Source: Desulfopila sp. IMCC35008 (GTDB lineage Bacteria > Desulfobacterota > Desulfobulbia > Desulfobulbales > Desulfocapsaceae). From it: DNA of 64,000 bases. Position numbers and translations under genes: made by a program. The notes under the pieces are model-generated. The model ran no database searches, was not told where the DNA came from, and was given only the letters and a program-made list of their open reading frames with translations. The stretch spans positions 1,948,501 through 2,012,500 of the forward strand of contig NZ_CP050700.1 of assembly GCF_010646885.2 (NCBI RefSeq), read 5' to 3'. Positions 32,775 through 42,070 of the stretch are shown piece by piece. Each line of letters begins with the position of its first letter. Positions within the stretch are counted from its first letter, which is position 1.

Positions 32775-34748
32775 ATGCAGAATCTTTTATCATTTATAGA
32801 ACAGTGGATTGGAGGATTGTCCGGAGTTCTTATTTCGTTATCCGGTATTCTCCTATGTGTGCTGGCCGTAGGTGCATTTTGGGATAAAAGAGGACAGCTT
32901 CGTGAGTTGTTTATCTTTTTCTGTTGCGGGTTGATCCTGACTTTTAATAAGACCAGCATTGAATGTGTAACCACAATTTTTGATATACGAGAAGCGACGG
33001 CCTACTGGCTATTGCTTCCCTCTATTGGTGCAATAGGGGGAAGCATATTTTTACGGTGGTTGGTGAGGCGGTCACGGCAAGATTCGACCGGTAAGACGCA
33101 TAAAAGCTCCATCTTTACAGATGAAACGTACGGTCGATCTGTAAGAGGAACAACGATAGGCGCGCCACTCGTAATATTTATATGCGTAATGGGTGTGTTT
33201 ATAACAGGTTTGGCAACACCCCAGGTCATGATAGGCGATGAGGTAACGCACTACTATATGCTTGTCAAACAAGCCGAAGATCTGAGCAAGCCAAACTTTT
33301 TTGCCGAAATCCCCATTGCAACGGGTGAAGTAGAGGTCCGACGGTATCCACACTCCTTCCTCTGGCACTATATAGGTGCAGTGATTTTCTACCTGACTGG
33401 CGGATCATTTGTTGCGATACAGTTATATCAAACGTTTTTCCTTGTCCAATTTCTGACAGTAGCATATTTGCTGGCAAGAGATAGATATGGGGTTGAGAGC
33501 CGCTCTGCCCTTGCCTATGTCTTAGTGCTGGCCTCATTGCCCCTGACACTGATCTTTTCCGTCACGTTTTATCAGGATGTCCCAATGACGGCGCAGATTC
33601 TTACGGCCTTTTATCTGTTGCGCAAAGGTAGGTGGTTTTGGGCATCATTGTTTCTATCACTGGCGATAGGCTTCAAAGTAACGGCAGCACTCTTCTATCC
33701 ACCATTTTTCTTGCTCCTTTTCTTCTGGCAGTTAAAAGAGAGAGGCAGGGTGAGATCAATTGCCGTAACAATATGTGCCCTCTTCATAGTACTTGGTGTG
33801 ACCTGGAAGATAGGCAGGGCTATTGTTACTTATGGCGAATCAGTTTTCTATCCTCAGTATCAACTTGAGAGAGTTATCAAAAAGACAAAGGAATTCTTTG
33901 AGTCAAAGGCCCCTGTGGTAAGTAAGAAAAGTGGAATCAGCGAAGTAAATACAGATCTCTCTGCAAGGCCGCAACAGAAGACGCAGATCAAGGAGAGTAA
34001 ACCACCGATCATTGCGAATCACCCAGGTGACTTACGCATTAAAATTAACTATCTGGTTTATGGTGGATTAGTTTTGTGGATTACTGTTGCAGCCGGAGTT
34101 CTCAGTAAACTTATCAGCTTTATAGGGCTGCAAAGTAACTATTATAAAAAGTCTTCTTTTTGGCTCTACCTGGTAGGTGGGACATATACCATAATGGCAG
34201 CCTGGTATATCAGGACAGCTCCAGATGCTCGGTTTTTCCTGCCAGGGGTACCGTTTCTGATTTTACCGCTACTGGAAAAGGCCGTTCGCTTGCCCAAAAC
34301 CAAAATTTTCATTTCTGGTCTAGCTGTTCTTGCATGCTTGCAAGGTGGATATGTCTTACAAAAAGCGTATAAGCTACGCGCCTTAACATCGGGAATGAAA
34401 GAAGGCATAGCGTTTCTAGAAAAGCACCCCCCCTCAGGACATATCTTCATGTATCCAGAAGGAAATTATCGTTTTTTCCCCGCCCAGCATGAATGGTACC
34501 TGGGTTATAGGCTAAGAGATTTTTGGCGTGCTGATAATACTGCCAGAATTAACTTACTGAATAAATATGACATCAGTACGGTTGTGGTGAAAAAACACCT
34601 CATAGCTGTGGTAGATGAAAAAATTACCAATCTAGGGGTTTATCCTTCTCGATTCGTAAACGATATCAAGTCTGATCATAGATTTTCAAATGTATTTGAA
34701 AATCAGGAGTTGATGATTTTTGAATTGACTGGCATTGGTCTGAAATAG
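32775..34748 (+). CDS. Polytopic membrane protein, GT-C/PMT-like glycosyltransferase
   Basis: The 657-residue protein has many predicted helices. The first periplasmic loop carries IGDEVTHYYMLVKQAEDLS with Asp155-Glu156, in the place of the catalytic acidic pair of GT39/ArnT-type enzymes. A hydrophilic insertion (about 365-420) precedes the last membrane block, and the C-terminal 120 residues look like a soluble domain (HPPSGHIFMYPEGNYRFFPAQ). It would use a polyprenyl-phosphate sugar. Assignment rests on topology and the acidic pair, not on close similarity. Confidence 0.7.
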   Translation: MQNLLSFIEQWIGGLSGVLISLSGILLCVLAVGAFWDKRGQLRELFIFFCCGLILTFNKTSIECVTTIFDIREATAYWLLLPSIGAIGGSIFLRWLVRRSRQDSTGKTHKSSIFTDETYGRSVRGTTIGAPLVIFICVMGVFITGLATPQVMIGDEVTHYYMLVKQAEDLSKPNFFAEIPIATGEVEVRRYPHSFLWHYIGAVIFYLTGGSFVAIQLYQTFFLVQFLTVAYLLARDRYGVESRSALAYVLVLASLPLTLIFSVTFYQDVPMTAQILTAFYLLRKGRWFWASLFLSLAIGFKVTAALFYPPFFLLLFFWQLKERGRVRSIAVTICALFIVLGVTWKIGRAIVTYGESVFYPQYQLERVIKKTKEFFESKAPVVSKKSGISEVNTDLSARPQQKTQIKESKPPIIANHPGDLRIKINYLVYGGLVLWITVAAGVLSKLISFIGLQSNYYKKSSFWLYLVGGTYTIMAAWYIRTAPDARFFLPGVPFLILPLLEKAVRLPKTKIFISGLAVLACLQGGYVLQKAYKLRALTSGMKEGIAFLEKHPPSGHIFMYPEGNYRFFPAQHEWYLGYRLRDFWRADNTARINLLNKYDISTVVVKKHLIAVVDEKITNLGVYPSRFVNDIKSDHRFSNVFENQELMIFELTGIGLK

Positions 34749-34750
34749 CA

Positions 34751-34775
34751 AACGTATGATACACATATATACGTT
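34751..34775. promoter_or_regulatory. Inverted repeat upstream of the GbsR-like regulator
   Basis: Seven-bp arms (AACGTAT at 34751-34757 and its complement at 34769-34775) with an 11-bp AT-rich spacer lie about 85 bp before the regulator start. It could be an autoregulatory operator. Confidence 0.4.
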
Positions 34776-34861
34776 CAAAATATTATTGCTGATGCAGTTA
34801 TTTGCATTGAAAAATGTTCTCATTCTTAGTAACTTTTAGAAAATTGTAAAAGATGAGAATT

Positions 34862-35374
34862 ATGAGTGAGAGCAAAAAAATTCAGGAAGCAAGAGCCCGA
34901 CTCATCGAAACCGGAGGAAGGGTCTCTCAGGATTTTGGCACAGGCCGCATTGTTGGACAAGTGCTTGTGTTTCTCTATCTTTGCGAAGAGGAATCATCAC
35001 TGGACACTATTGGCCAGGAACTTGGCTTGAGCAAGGCTTCTGTCAGTATAGCAGTTCGGCAACTCGAAAAATTCGGATTGGCCAAGAAAGTCTGGAAAGT
35101 CGGAGACAAACGCAATTATTACAAAAGTGCTGATAATATCGCAAGTGCACTTCAGCAGGGAGTGCTTTCTCAGGTGAGGCAAAAAGTTCAGGTGTTTGGG
35201 GATGAGTTGGAAGGCAGTTTGAGTCTAGTAAGCGAGATTCCTAATGAATCTACCTCTTCAAAAGAGTTGGAGTTTTTGAAGAATAGAATTCAAAGAGCAA
35301 GAAAGTTGCAGAAAGGACTCGAAGTGATTTTGGGCAATCCACTAGTCAGATTATTGACAAGTATAAAAAACTAA
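34862..35374 (+). CDS. GbsR/MarR-like winged-helix regulator
   Basis: The start MSESKKIQEARARLIETGG at 34862 is preferred; an ATG three codons earlier (34853) is in frame. The 170-residue protein has a winged helix-turn-helix (about 30-100) with SLDTIGQELGLSKASVSIAVRQLEKFGLAKKVWKVGDKRNYYK, close in style to GbsR-type repressors. A helical C-terminal half follows and is likely used for dimerisation. It sits one base upstream of the second wzm, after an AT-rich leader of about 100 bp. It may control the exporter and pseudaminate genes downstream. Confidence 0.85.
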   Translation: MSESKKIQEARARLIETGGRVSQDFGTGRIVGQVLVFLYLCEEESSLDTIGQELGLSKASVSIAVRQLEKFGLAKKVWKVGDKRNYYKSADNIASALQQGVLSQVRQKVQVFGDELEGSLSLVSEIPNESTSSKELEFLKNRIQRARKLQKGLEVILGNPLVRLLTSIKN

Positions 35375-35375
35375 A

Positions 35376-36242
35376 ATGAATCAGAAAAGACACACTGCTG
35401 AATCTCAAGAATGGGATCTGCTAATAAAACCGAAATCAGGTTGGTTTGATATTAACCTGAATGAACTATGGCGGTACCGTGACCTTGTGGGTCTGTTTGT
35501 AAAGCGGGATTTCGTGACACTCTACAAACAAACGATATTGGGGCCACTGTGGTATATTATACAGCCACTGTTTACCACAATTGTTTTCACAATTATTTTT
35601 GGCAGAGTAGCGAAAATTTCTACAGATAGCCTTCCACCATTTCTATTCTATATGGCTGGTAACGTCGTTTGGGGTTACTTTTCAACGACACTGAATACAA
35701 CTGCTGGAACATTTAATACAAATGCCGCAATATTTGGGAAGGTCTACTTCCCGAGGCTGACAGTACCATTGGCAACTGTGGTTGTTAACTTTCTACAATT
35801 TTTCATACAGTTGATGCTGTTTCTTGCCTTCTATTTCTATTTTATGTTGAAGGGCGTACCTGTGGTGCCAACCTACGGTATCTTGTCATTGCCAATTCTT
35901 TTGTTACAGATGGCTATTTTAAGCTTTGGATTGGGTATCCTCCTTTCTTCTCTTACGACAAAATACAAGGATCTGAAATTTGCAATGGTATTCCTGACTC
36001 AGTTATGGATGTATGGAACACCCATAGTTTATCCTTTGAGTGAAATACCTGAGTGGTTACTTCCCTACTATGTATTGAACCCCATGGTTGCGATAGTTGA
36101 AAGTTTCAGAATGGCATTTTTTGGTGTGAGTTCTATTCAGCCGCTTCATATTGCCATCAGTTGGACTGTAACCTTGCTTTTGTTAGTAATGGGCGTACTT
36201 CTGTTCAGCCGAATCGAAAAAACATTTATGGACACTGTCTAG
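35376..36242 (+). CDS. wzm: ABC-2 polysaccharide export permease (second Wzm)
   Basis: The 288-residue protein begins with a cytoplasmic segment (LWRYRDLVGLFVKRDFVTLYKQTILGPLWYIIQP) followed by six helices, and has late motifs YGTPIVYPLSEIPEWLLPYYVLNPMVAIVESFRMAFFG. It is clearly distinct from the first Wzm at 22.1 kb and pairs with the ATPase 71 bp downstream. The ATG follows the regulator stop by one base, so expression is probably coupled. Confidence 0.93.
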   Translation: MNQKRHTAESQEWDLLIKPKSGWFDINLNELWRYRDLVGLFVKRDFVTLYKQTILGPLWYIIQPLFTTIVFTIIFGRVAKISTDSLPPFLFYMAGNVVWGYFSTTLNTTAGTFNTNAAIFGKVYFPRLTVPLATVVVNFLQFFIQLMLFLAFYFYFMLKGVPVVPTYGILSLPILLLQMAILSFGLGILLSSLTTKYKDLKFAMVFLTQLWMYGTPIVYPLSEIPEWLLPYYVLNPMVAIVESFRMAFFGVSSIQPLHIAISWTVTLLLLVMGVLLFSRIEKTFMDTV

Positions 36243-36313
36243 ACAATAAGACGGCACTAGAAAATAAATATTATTCCAATTGACGTCAGCACTTTGGTGC
36301 TGAGAGAAATCGA

Positions 36314-37597
36314 ATGACTGTAATTCAAATTGAGAACCTCTGGAAAGAATACCGACTGGGGGTTATTGGACATGGAACTCTCACGCATGATCTGCAATCG
36401 TGGTGGGCAAAGGTACGCAAGAAAGAAGATCCGAATGCCAAAATTGAGCAGAGAACTCCTGGACAAGACAAGCAGATAGAAGGAGATCGATTCTGGGCTC
36501 TCAGGGGAATTAATCTTAAGGTATCGCAAGGAGATATCGTAGGAATAATTGGCAAAAATGGCGCGGGAAAGTCAACTTTGCTGAAGGTTTTATCGAGAGT
36601 TACCGCACCCACACGTGGTGATATCAAAGTAAAAGGCAGGATTGCCAGTCTCCTGGAGGTAGGAACCGGATTTCATCCTGAGCTGACAGGACGAGAGAAT
36701 ATATTTCTCAATGGTGCGATCCTTGGGATGTCAAGGTATGAAATACGTGCAAAACTTGATGAAATCGTATCCTTTTCAGGTATTGAGGATTTTATTGACA
36801 CACCAGTAAAGCGATATTCTTCAGGAATGTATGTACGATTGGCCTTTGCAGTTGCAGCACATCTCGAACCAGAAATTCTGATTATTGATGAAGTGCTGGC
36901 AGTGGGTGACGCAGAGTTTCAGAAAAAATGTCTTGGCAAAATGAGTGAAGTGAGCAAAGAAGGGCGAACCGTATTGTTCGTCAGTCATAACCTTGCAGCT
37001 GTTAAGAATCTATGTTCACGAGCTATTTTGATCAATAACGGTGAAATTGAAACTGAGGGAGAGACCATATCTGTTGTTGAGGAATATACAAAAACTGAGA
37101 TTCAAACCATTGAGGGTGCAGTAAAAGTTTTCGACGCTGATGATGCAAAGGCCTTTCAACTCACAGAGGTCCGGTTAGTAGATGATATCGGTGAAACAAT
37201 TACTGCAGTAGATTGTGATCAGGATTTCAATGTTGAGTGCAGTTATATAGTAAGGGAGACCGTTCCAGGGCTTTATGGTTATGCAACGATCTCCACAATG
37301 GATGGCACCCTGGTGTTGGAAAGTGATAGTTTCGATAGCCAGCCAAATGTTCTTGACAATCTTACTCCTGGAGAGGCTCGTTTAATTATTAGAGTACCAG
37401 CTAGATCATTAAGTCCTGGCAGATATCAGGTCTATCTGAATTTCACAAGTATCAACAGCTTCTCTGGATTTAACGTGGACTCACCTGGAGTTGTTGGGCA
37501 ATTTACTTTGTACGATAACACCTCAAGCCGTGGAAACAATAGAAAAGGTTATTTTTCGACAGGACTTAACTGGACTACGGCATCCATATCAAAATAA
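36314..37597 (+). CDS. wzt: O-polysaccharide ABC exporter ATPase (second Wzt)
   Basis: The 427-residue protein has an ABC domain (about 1-250; Walker A GIIGKNGAGKST, signature YSSGMYVRLAFA, Walker B ILIIDEVLAVGD). A C-terminal domain (about 265-427) in the Wzt position contains a predicted beta sandwich. An N-terminal insertion of about 35 charged residues (near 28-60, AKVRKKEDPNAKIEQRTPGQ) separates the first strand from the rest, a feature common in this transporter class. The C-terminal domain differs from that of the first Wzt, suggesting another glycan. Confidence 0.93.
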   Translation: MTVIQIENLWKEYRLGVIGHGTLTHDLQSWWAKVRKKEDPNAKIEQRTPGQDKQIEGDRFWALRGINLKVSQGDIVGIIGKNGAGKSTLLKVLSRVTAPTRGDIKVKGRIASLLEVGTGFHPELTGRENIFLNGAILGMSRYEIRAKLDEIVSFSGIEDFIDTPVKRYSSGMYVRLAFAVAAHLEPEILIIDEVLAVGDAEFQKKCLGKMSEVSKEGRTVLFVSHNLAAVKNLCSRAILINNGEIETEGETISVVEEYTKTEIQTIEGAVKVFDADDAKAFQLTEVRLVDDIGETITAVDCDQDFNVECSYIVRETVPGLYGYATISTMDGTLVLESDSFDSQPNVLDNLTPGEARLIIRVPARSLSPGRYQVYLNFTSINSFSGFNVDSPGVVGQFTLYDNTSSRGNNRKGYFSTGLNWTTASISK

Positions 37598-37614
37598 AAA
37601 TTAATCACATCGAT

Positions 37615-38640
37615 ATGACACATTCATACTCAATAAAAGGTAGCAAAATTCTTATAACCGGAGGTACCGGTTCTTTCGGCAAGGCGTTCGTGAGAACATT
37701 GCTGGAACGATATCCGGATATTAAGCGCTTAGTCGTATTCAGTCGAGACGAACTGAAACAATTCGAAATGGCGCAGGAATTTCCTGAAACGAAATATCGG
37801 AACCTTAGATATTTTATCGGTGATGTACGTGATCTTGATCGATTGCGTCGAGCGATGGAGGATATTGATACCGTCATTCATGCCGCTGCCCTTAAACAGG
37901 TCCCTGCAGCTGAATACAATCCATTTGAAGCAATAAAGACGAACATCTTGGGGGCGCAGAATGTAATTGAGGCAAGCCTTGACTCACAAGTTCGTCGGAT
38001 TGTTGCTTTATCGACAGATAAAGCTGCTGCTCCTATCAATCTCTATGGAGCAACAAAGCTTTGTTCTGATAAGCTTTTTACTGCTGCCAATAATATTAAA
38101 GGGCAACGGGACATGCGGTTCAGTGTGGTTCGTTATGGGAATGTCATGGGAAGCCGGGGGTCAGTTATCCCTTTTTTCTTAGATAAAAAGAATACAGGCT
38201 CCCTGCCGATTACCGATCCTGAGATGACGAGGTTCAATATTAGCTTGCAAGATGGTGTTGATATGGTCCTCTGGGCTCTGGAAAATACCAAAGGGGGGGA
38301 GATTTTTGTCCCTAAGATTCCAAGTTACAGAATTACAGATGTCGCTTCAGCCATATGTCCAAATTGCGATACACCAATTGTAGGTATCAGGCCAGGTGAG
38401 AAGATTCATGAAGAAATGATAACGGCCAGTGATAGCTTTAATACTGTCGACTTAGGTTGTTATTTCGCTATCTTGCCATCAGCCGGTCAGTATTCTGTTG
38501 AAACATACTGTGAAGAATGTGAGGGAACTCCTGTACAACCGGGTTTTGTATATAATAGTGGAACGAACAGTGATTTTTTGACGGTCAAGCAACTTTCCGA
38601 ACTTATTTCAGAGCATATAACACAGGAAGACCAAAAGTAA
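37615..38640 (+). CDS. pseB: UDP-GlcNAc 4,6-dehydratase (inverting), PseB
   Basis: The 341-residue SDR has ILITGGTGSFGKAFVRTLL, VFSRDELKQFEMAQEF, HAAALKQVPAAEYNPFEAIKTN, and the catalytic region LSTDKAAAPINLYGATKLCSDKLF, all typical of PseB/FlaA1. It converts UDP-GlcNAc to the 4-keto-6-deoxy-L-arabino sugar, the first step to pseudaminic acid. The C-terminal region has Cys residues (ICPNCDTP, EECEG), an uncommon but known extension style. It opens the pse gene block. Confidence 0.95.
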   Translation: MTHSYSIKGSKILITGGTGSFGKAFVRTLLERYPDIKRLVVFSRDELKQFEMAQEFPETKYRNLRYFIGDVRDLDRLRRAMEDIDTVIHAAALKQVPAAEYNPFEAIKTNILGAQNVIEASLDSQVRRIVALSTDKAAAPINLYGATKLCSDKLFTAANNIKGQRDMRFSVVRYGNVMGSRGSVIPFFLDKKNTGSLPITDPEMTRFNISLQDGVDMVLWALENTKGGEIFVPKIPSYRITDVASAICPNCDTPIVGIRPGEKIHEEMITASDSFNTVDLGCYFAILPSAGQYSVETYCEECEGTPVQPGFVYNSGTNSDFLTVKQLSELISEHITQEDQK

Positions 38641-38700
38641 GGGAAACAATTCTATTGGACGGCTTCAGGTCATGCAATTGAATATAGGGAATGCAGATCT

Positions 38701-39861
38701 ATGATACCATATGGACGTCAAGATATATGCCAGGAAGACATTGATGCGGTGGTACGTGTCTTACAGTCTGACTATCTAACTCAGGGGCCTATGGTTCCGA
38801 CATTTGAGAAAAAGATGGAAAGATATGTCGGCGCCAAACATGGTGTTGCTGTCAATAGCGCTACGTCAGCTTTACATTTGGCTTGTCTTGCTCTAGGGCT
38901 TGGTAAGGGGGACTGGCTTTGGACGACCCCTGTTTCTTTTGTTGCCTCTGCAAATTGTGGTCTATATTGTGGTGCAAAGGTTGATTTCGTAGATATTGAT
39001 CCCATTACATATAATTTATGCCCTAGAAAATTAGAGAATAAGCTACTACTTGCCGCAAAAGAAGGGCGGATGCCAAAAATTGTTGTAGCCGTTCATTTAT
39101 GTGGTCAGGCATGTGATATGAAGGCGTTGCATACCTTAGCCGGTCGCTACGGTTTTAAGTTGATAGAGGATGCTTCACACGCTGTAGGTGCAAAATACTG
39201 TGATGAGTTTATTGGTAACTGTAGTTATAGCGATATTACAGTATTTAGTTTTCATCCAGTCAAAATTATCACAACCGCTGAAGGAGGGATTGCGCTGACC
39301 CAATCCGCCGATCTGGCACAAAAAATGGCATTGCTGCGTAGTCATGGGATTACTCGCGACACAGACTTGATGACTCACGTAACTGACGGTAGTTGGTATT
39401 ATCAGCAACTAGACCTCGGTTTTAATTACAGAATGACAGACCTGCAGGCGGCGTTGGGGATTAGCCAACTCGATAGGCTGACCAATTTTATTAAAAAAAG
39501 GCATGCTATTGTTGGTAGGTATAATTCCCTTCTTGCAGATTTGCCAGTTGTAACCCCCTGGCAACATCCTGATACATATTCAAGTTATCATCTTTATGTT
39601 ATCCGTTTGGAGTTAGATAGGATTCAAAAGACTCATAGACAGGTTTTTGATAAATTAAGGGAAGCTGGAGTAGGTGTTAACCTTCACTATATACCAATAC
39701 ACACCCAACCATTTTATCAACAGATGGGCTTCGCCCAAGGTGATTATCCCGAAGCTGAAAAATATTATTCAGAGGCCATCAGTTTGCCTGTTTTTTCCAC
39801 GATGACTGAAGATCAGCAGGACACTGTTGTAAAAGCTCTAAAAGAGGCCGTGGGCTATTGA
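38701..39861 (+). CDS. pseC: PseC aminotransferase
   Basis: The 386-residue PLP enzyme belongs to the DegT/DnrJ/EryC1 class. PLP contacts include LIEDASHAVGAKY and the Schiff-base Lys188 in FSFHPVKIITTAEGG, and RSHGITRD and LGFNYRMTDLQAALGISQL follow. It transaminates the PseB product to the 4-amino sugar. Its stop overlaps the TTG start of pseF. Confidence 0.95.
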   Translation: MIPYGRQDICQEDIDAVVRVLQSDYLTQGPMVPTFEKKMERYVGAKHGVAVNSATSALHLACLALGLGKGDWLWTTPVSFVASANCGLYCGAKVDFVDIDPITYNLCPRKLENKLLLAAKEGRMPKIVVAVHLCGQACDMKALHTLAGRYGFKLIEDASHAVGAKYCDEFIGNCSYSDITVFSFHPVKIITTAEGGIALTQSADLAQKMALLRSHGITRDTDLMTHVTDGSWYYQQLDLGFNYRMTDLQAALGISQLDRLTNFIKKRHAIVGRYNSLLADLPVVTPWQHPDTYSSYHLYVIRLELDRIQKTHRQVFDKLREAGVGVNLHYIPIHTQPFYQQMGFAQGDYPEAEKYYSEAISLPVFSTMTEDQQDTVVKALKEAVGY

Positions 39862-40544
39862 ATATCGCAATAATCCCTGCACGAGGTGGCAGTAAAAGGA
39901 TTCCTCGAAAAAACATACGATCCTTTTACGGCAAGCCAATGATTTCCTACGCTATTGACTGCGCCAGGGAATCAGGCCTTTTTGAACATGTCGTGGTGTC
40001 TACCGAAGACCATGAGATAGCTGAGATAGCACAAGACTGCGGGGCAGAAGTGCCATTTTTTAGACCGGAACAGTTAGCAGATGATCACACTACGACAGTC
40101 AAAGTTGTTGAGCATGGGATTCAAATGTGTTGCGACCTTGGTTGGAAAATAAAGTATGTCTGCTGCATCTACCCCTGTACTCCTTTTATCCGAAAAGAGG
40201 ATTTGAAAGGTGCGTTCGATCTTTTGGTAAAAAGAGATGGCAAATTCTGTTTTCCTGTAACACGGTTTCCATCAGCAGTCCAGCGATCGCTGAGGTTAAC
40301 GGTTGATGGAAAAGTTGAACCGTTTTTTAAGGAGTATGTGCAAACCCGGACTCAGGATTTAGAAGTCCTTTTCCACGATACTGGACAATTTTACTGGGGA
40401 AACTGTGAGGCATGGCTACATAATGATTGTATTCACAGTGAAGGGATCGGTTATGAAATACCTCAATGGAGAGTCATTGATATCGACGAAGAAGCGGATT
40501 GGAATCGCGCTGAAAAACTCTATCAGGTAATCACTCACAAATGA
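39858..40544 (+). CDS. pseF: Pseudaminic acid cytidylyltransferase
   Basis: The 228-residue protein opens with the CMP-sugar synthase motif AIIPARGGSKRIPRKNI and continues with VVSTEDHEIAEIA and CCIYPCTPFI, characteristic of PseF rather than NeuA. It activates pseudaminic acid with CTP. The start is TTG, overlapping the pseC stop (TTGA), and the end overlaps the next ATG (ATGA), so the three genes are translationally coupled. Confidence 0.94.
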   Translation: MNIAIIPARGGSKRIPRKNIRSFYGKPMISYAIDCARESGLFEHVVVSTEDHEIAEIAQDCGAEVPFFRPEQLADDHTTTVKVVEHGIQMCCDLGWKIKYVCCIYPCTPFIRKEDLKGAFDLLVKRDGKFCFPVTRFPSAVQRSLRLTVDGKVEPFFKEYVQTRTQDLEVLFHDTGQFYWGNCEAWLHNDCIHSEGIGYEIPQWRVIDIDEEADWNRAEKLYQVITHK

Positions 40545-42070
40545 AGAATAGTCGTCAAATTGCTATTCGTGTTGATGCTTCAGAGGTTATAGGCACCGGG
40601 CATTTCATGCGATGTCTGACATTGGCAGACAGCCTGAATGCTTACTACAATGATATTACTTTTATCTGCCGCCACATGCCTAAACACTTTCAGGCGGAGA
40701 TAACGACCAGGGGATATCATTTTTCCAAACTTGATGGTGGCAGCAAAGAGGAAAGCTTCCAAGAGTCTTCTTATTATTGTGATTGGCTTGGAGTTGATCA
40801 GGTTGTTGACGCTAAGGCGACAATGAGGTTTCTTTCTCAAAACAAATTTGAAACCTTGATAGTCGATCATTACGCTCTTGATAATCGATGGGAATCAGCA
40901 GTGCGGCCTATGGTTGACCGGATTATGGTTATTGATGATCTTGCCAACCGCACCCATGATTGCGATATATTGCTGGACCAGAACTATTATCAGGATATGG
41001 AACAGCGATATCGAGATTTGGTGCCATCTTGCTGTACTAAGCTGTTGGGGCCTCGTTTTGCGTTACTTCGCAAGTCTTTTCTTGCAATGAGGAAAACGAC
41101 TGAAGTCAGATCTGGTCAGGTAAAAAGGCTCTTATTGTTTTTTGGTGGTGTGGATTTCCACAATTATACAACTTTAGCAATCAACGCATTGTTGTCACTT
41201 GATGTCAAGGGCGTAGATGTTGATGTCGTCATTGGTCGGCAACATCCTTTCAAGAAGGATATTTATCGAGTCTGCGAGGAATATGGTTTTACATGTCATA
41301 TTCAAACAGATGAAATTGAGAAATTGATGGCTTCAGCTGATCTATCAATCGGTGCCGGAGGTACAGTGACTATGGAACGATGCTGTCTTGGGTTGCCAAC
41401 AATGGTGGTGAGTACCGCTGAAAATCAGAATCAACAGGTCGGAGATGCTGCAGCAGCTGGGCTGGTTTATCTGATCTCGGGCTATGATGATTATACCGAA
41501 GCAATGAAATGTCACTTGAGATCTCTGTTCCAAAACGAGCACCTGCGAGAGCATATCTCACATACTGGGATGATGCTGGTCGACGGTAAGGGCTGTCAGA
41601 GGGTGACGAGTTTTCTCAATGGACAGTCGATAAAAATCAGGGAGGCTGACTCCAGCGATTTAGAGAAAATATATGAGTGGCGGAACCATCCAGATGTTCG
41701 TTCCGTATCACGGGAAACAGAAGCGCTATCGTTTGAAGCTCATAAAGAGTGGTTTGCAAAGGTTTTAGAATCACAGAAACGATTATTGCTGCTTGGTTTT
41801 CTTGGTGATATCCCTGTGGGCGTAGTGCGTTTTGATATATATGATACATCGGGCGAAGTATCAATATATCGTACTCCAATCAGTGACAGCGGTCTGGGAC
41901 ATGGACTTTTGATGGCTGCTGAGAATTGGTTAATTACGAATCGCCCTGACATTTCCGTCCTTATGGCCTGCGTGCTTGAAAACAATGTATCATCACATAG
42001 GCTGTTTGCAAATGCAGGGTATTGCATTGATCAAACAAGCTACAGGAAGAGAGTTAACTCAGATGAGTGA
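40541..42070 (+). CDS. pseG: PseG-PseH fusion: nucleotide-sugar hydrolase plus N-acetyltransferase
   Basis: The 509-residue protein joins two pathway enzymes. Residues 1-355 match PseG, the UDP-sugar hydrolase with a MurG-like GT-B fold (IAIRVDASEVIGTGHFMRCL at the start, LIVDHYALD, LLFFGGVDFHNYT, SIGAGGTVTMERCCLGLP). Residues about 360-509 are a GNAT domain like PseH (IKIREADSSDLEKIYEWRNHP, PISDSGLGHGLLMAAENWL, ENNVSSHRLFANAGY). Together they would acetylate the 4-amino group and release the free sugar. It overlaps pseF by 4 bp and pseI by 8 bp. Confidence 0.92.
   Translation: MKNSRQIAIRVDASEVIGTGHFMRCLTLADSLNAYYNDITFICRHMPKHFQAEITTRGYHFSKLDGGSKEESFQESSYYCDWLGVDQVVDAKATMRFLSQNKFETLIVDHYALDNRWESAVRPMVDRIMVIDDLANRTHDCDILLDQNYYQDMEQRYRDLVPSCCTKLLGPRFALLRKSFLAMRKTTEVRSGQVKRLLLFFGGVDFHNYTTLAINALLSLDVKGVDVDVVIGRQHPFKKDIYRVCEEYGFTCHIQTDEIEKLMASADLSIGAGGTVTMERCCLGLPTMVVSTAENQNQQVGDAAAAGLVYLISGYDDYTEAMKCHLRSLFQNEHLREHISHTGMMLVDGKGCQRVTSFLNGQSIKIREADSSDLEKIYEWRNHPDVRSVSRETEALSFEAHKEWFAKVLESQKRLLLLGFLGDIPVGVVRFDIYDTSGEVSIYRTPISDSGLGHGLLMAAENWLITNRPDISVLMACVLENNVSSHRLFANAGYCIDQTSYRKRVNSDE

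Noticed and set aside
41976-42062. A longer start for pseI, 29 codons upstream
   Set aside because: The extension lies inside the well-supported PseH domain of the upstream gene in another frame; the ATG at 42063 gives the normal PseI length and start.
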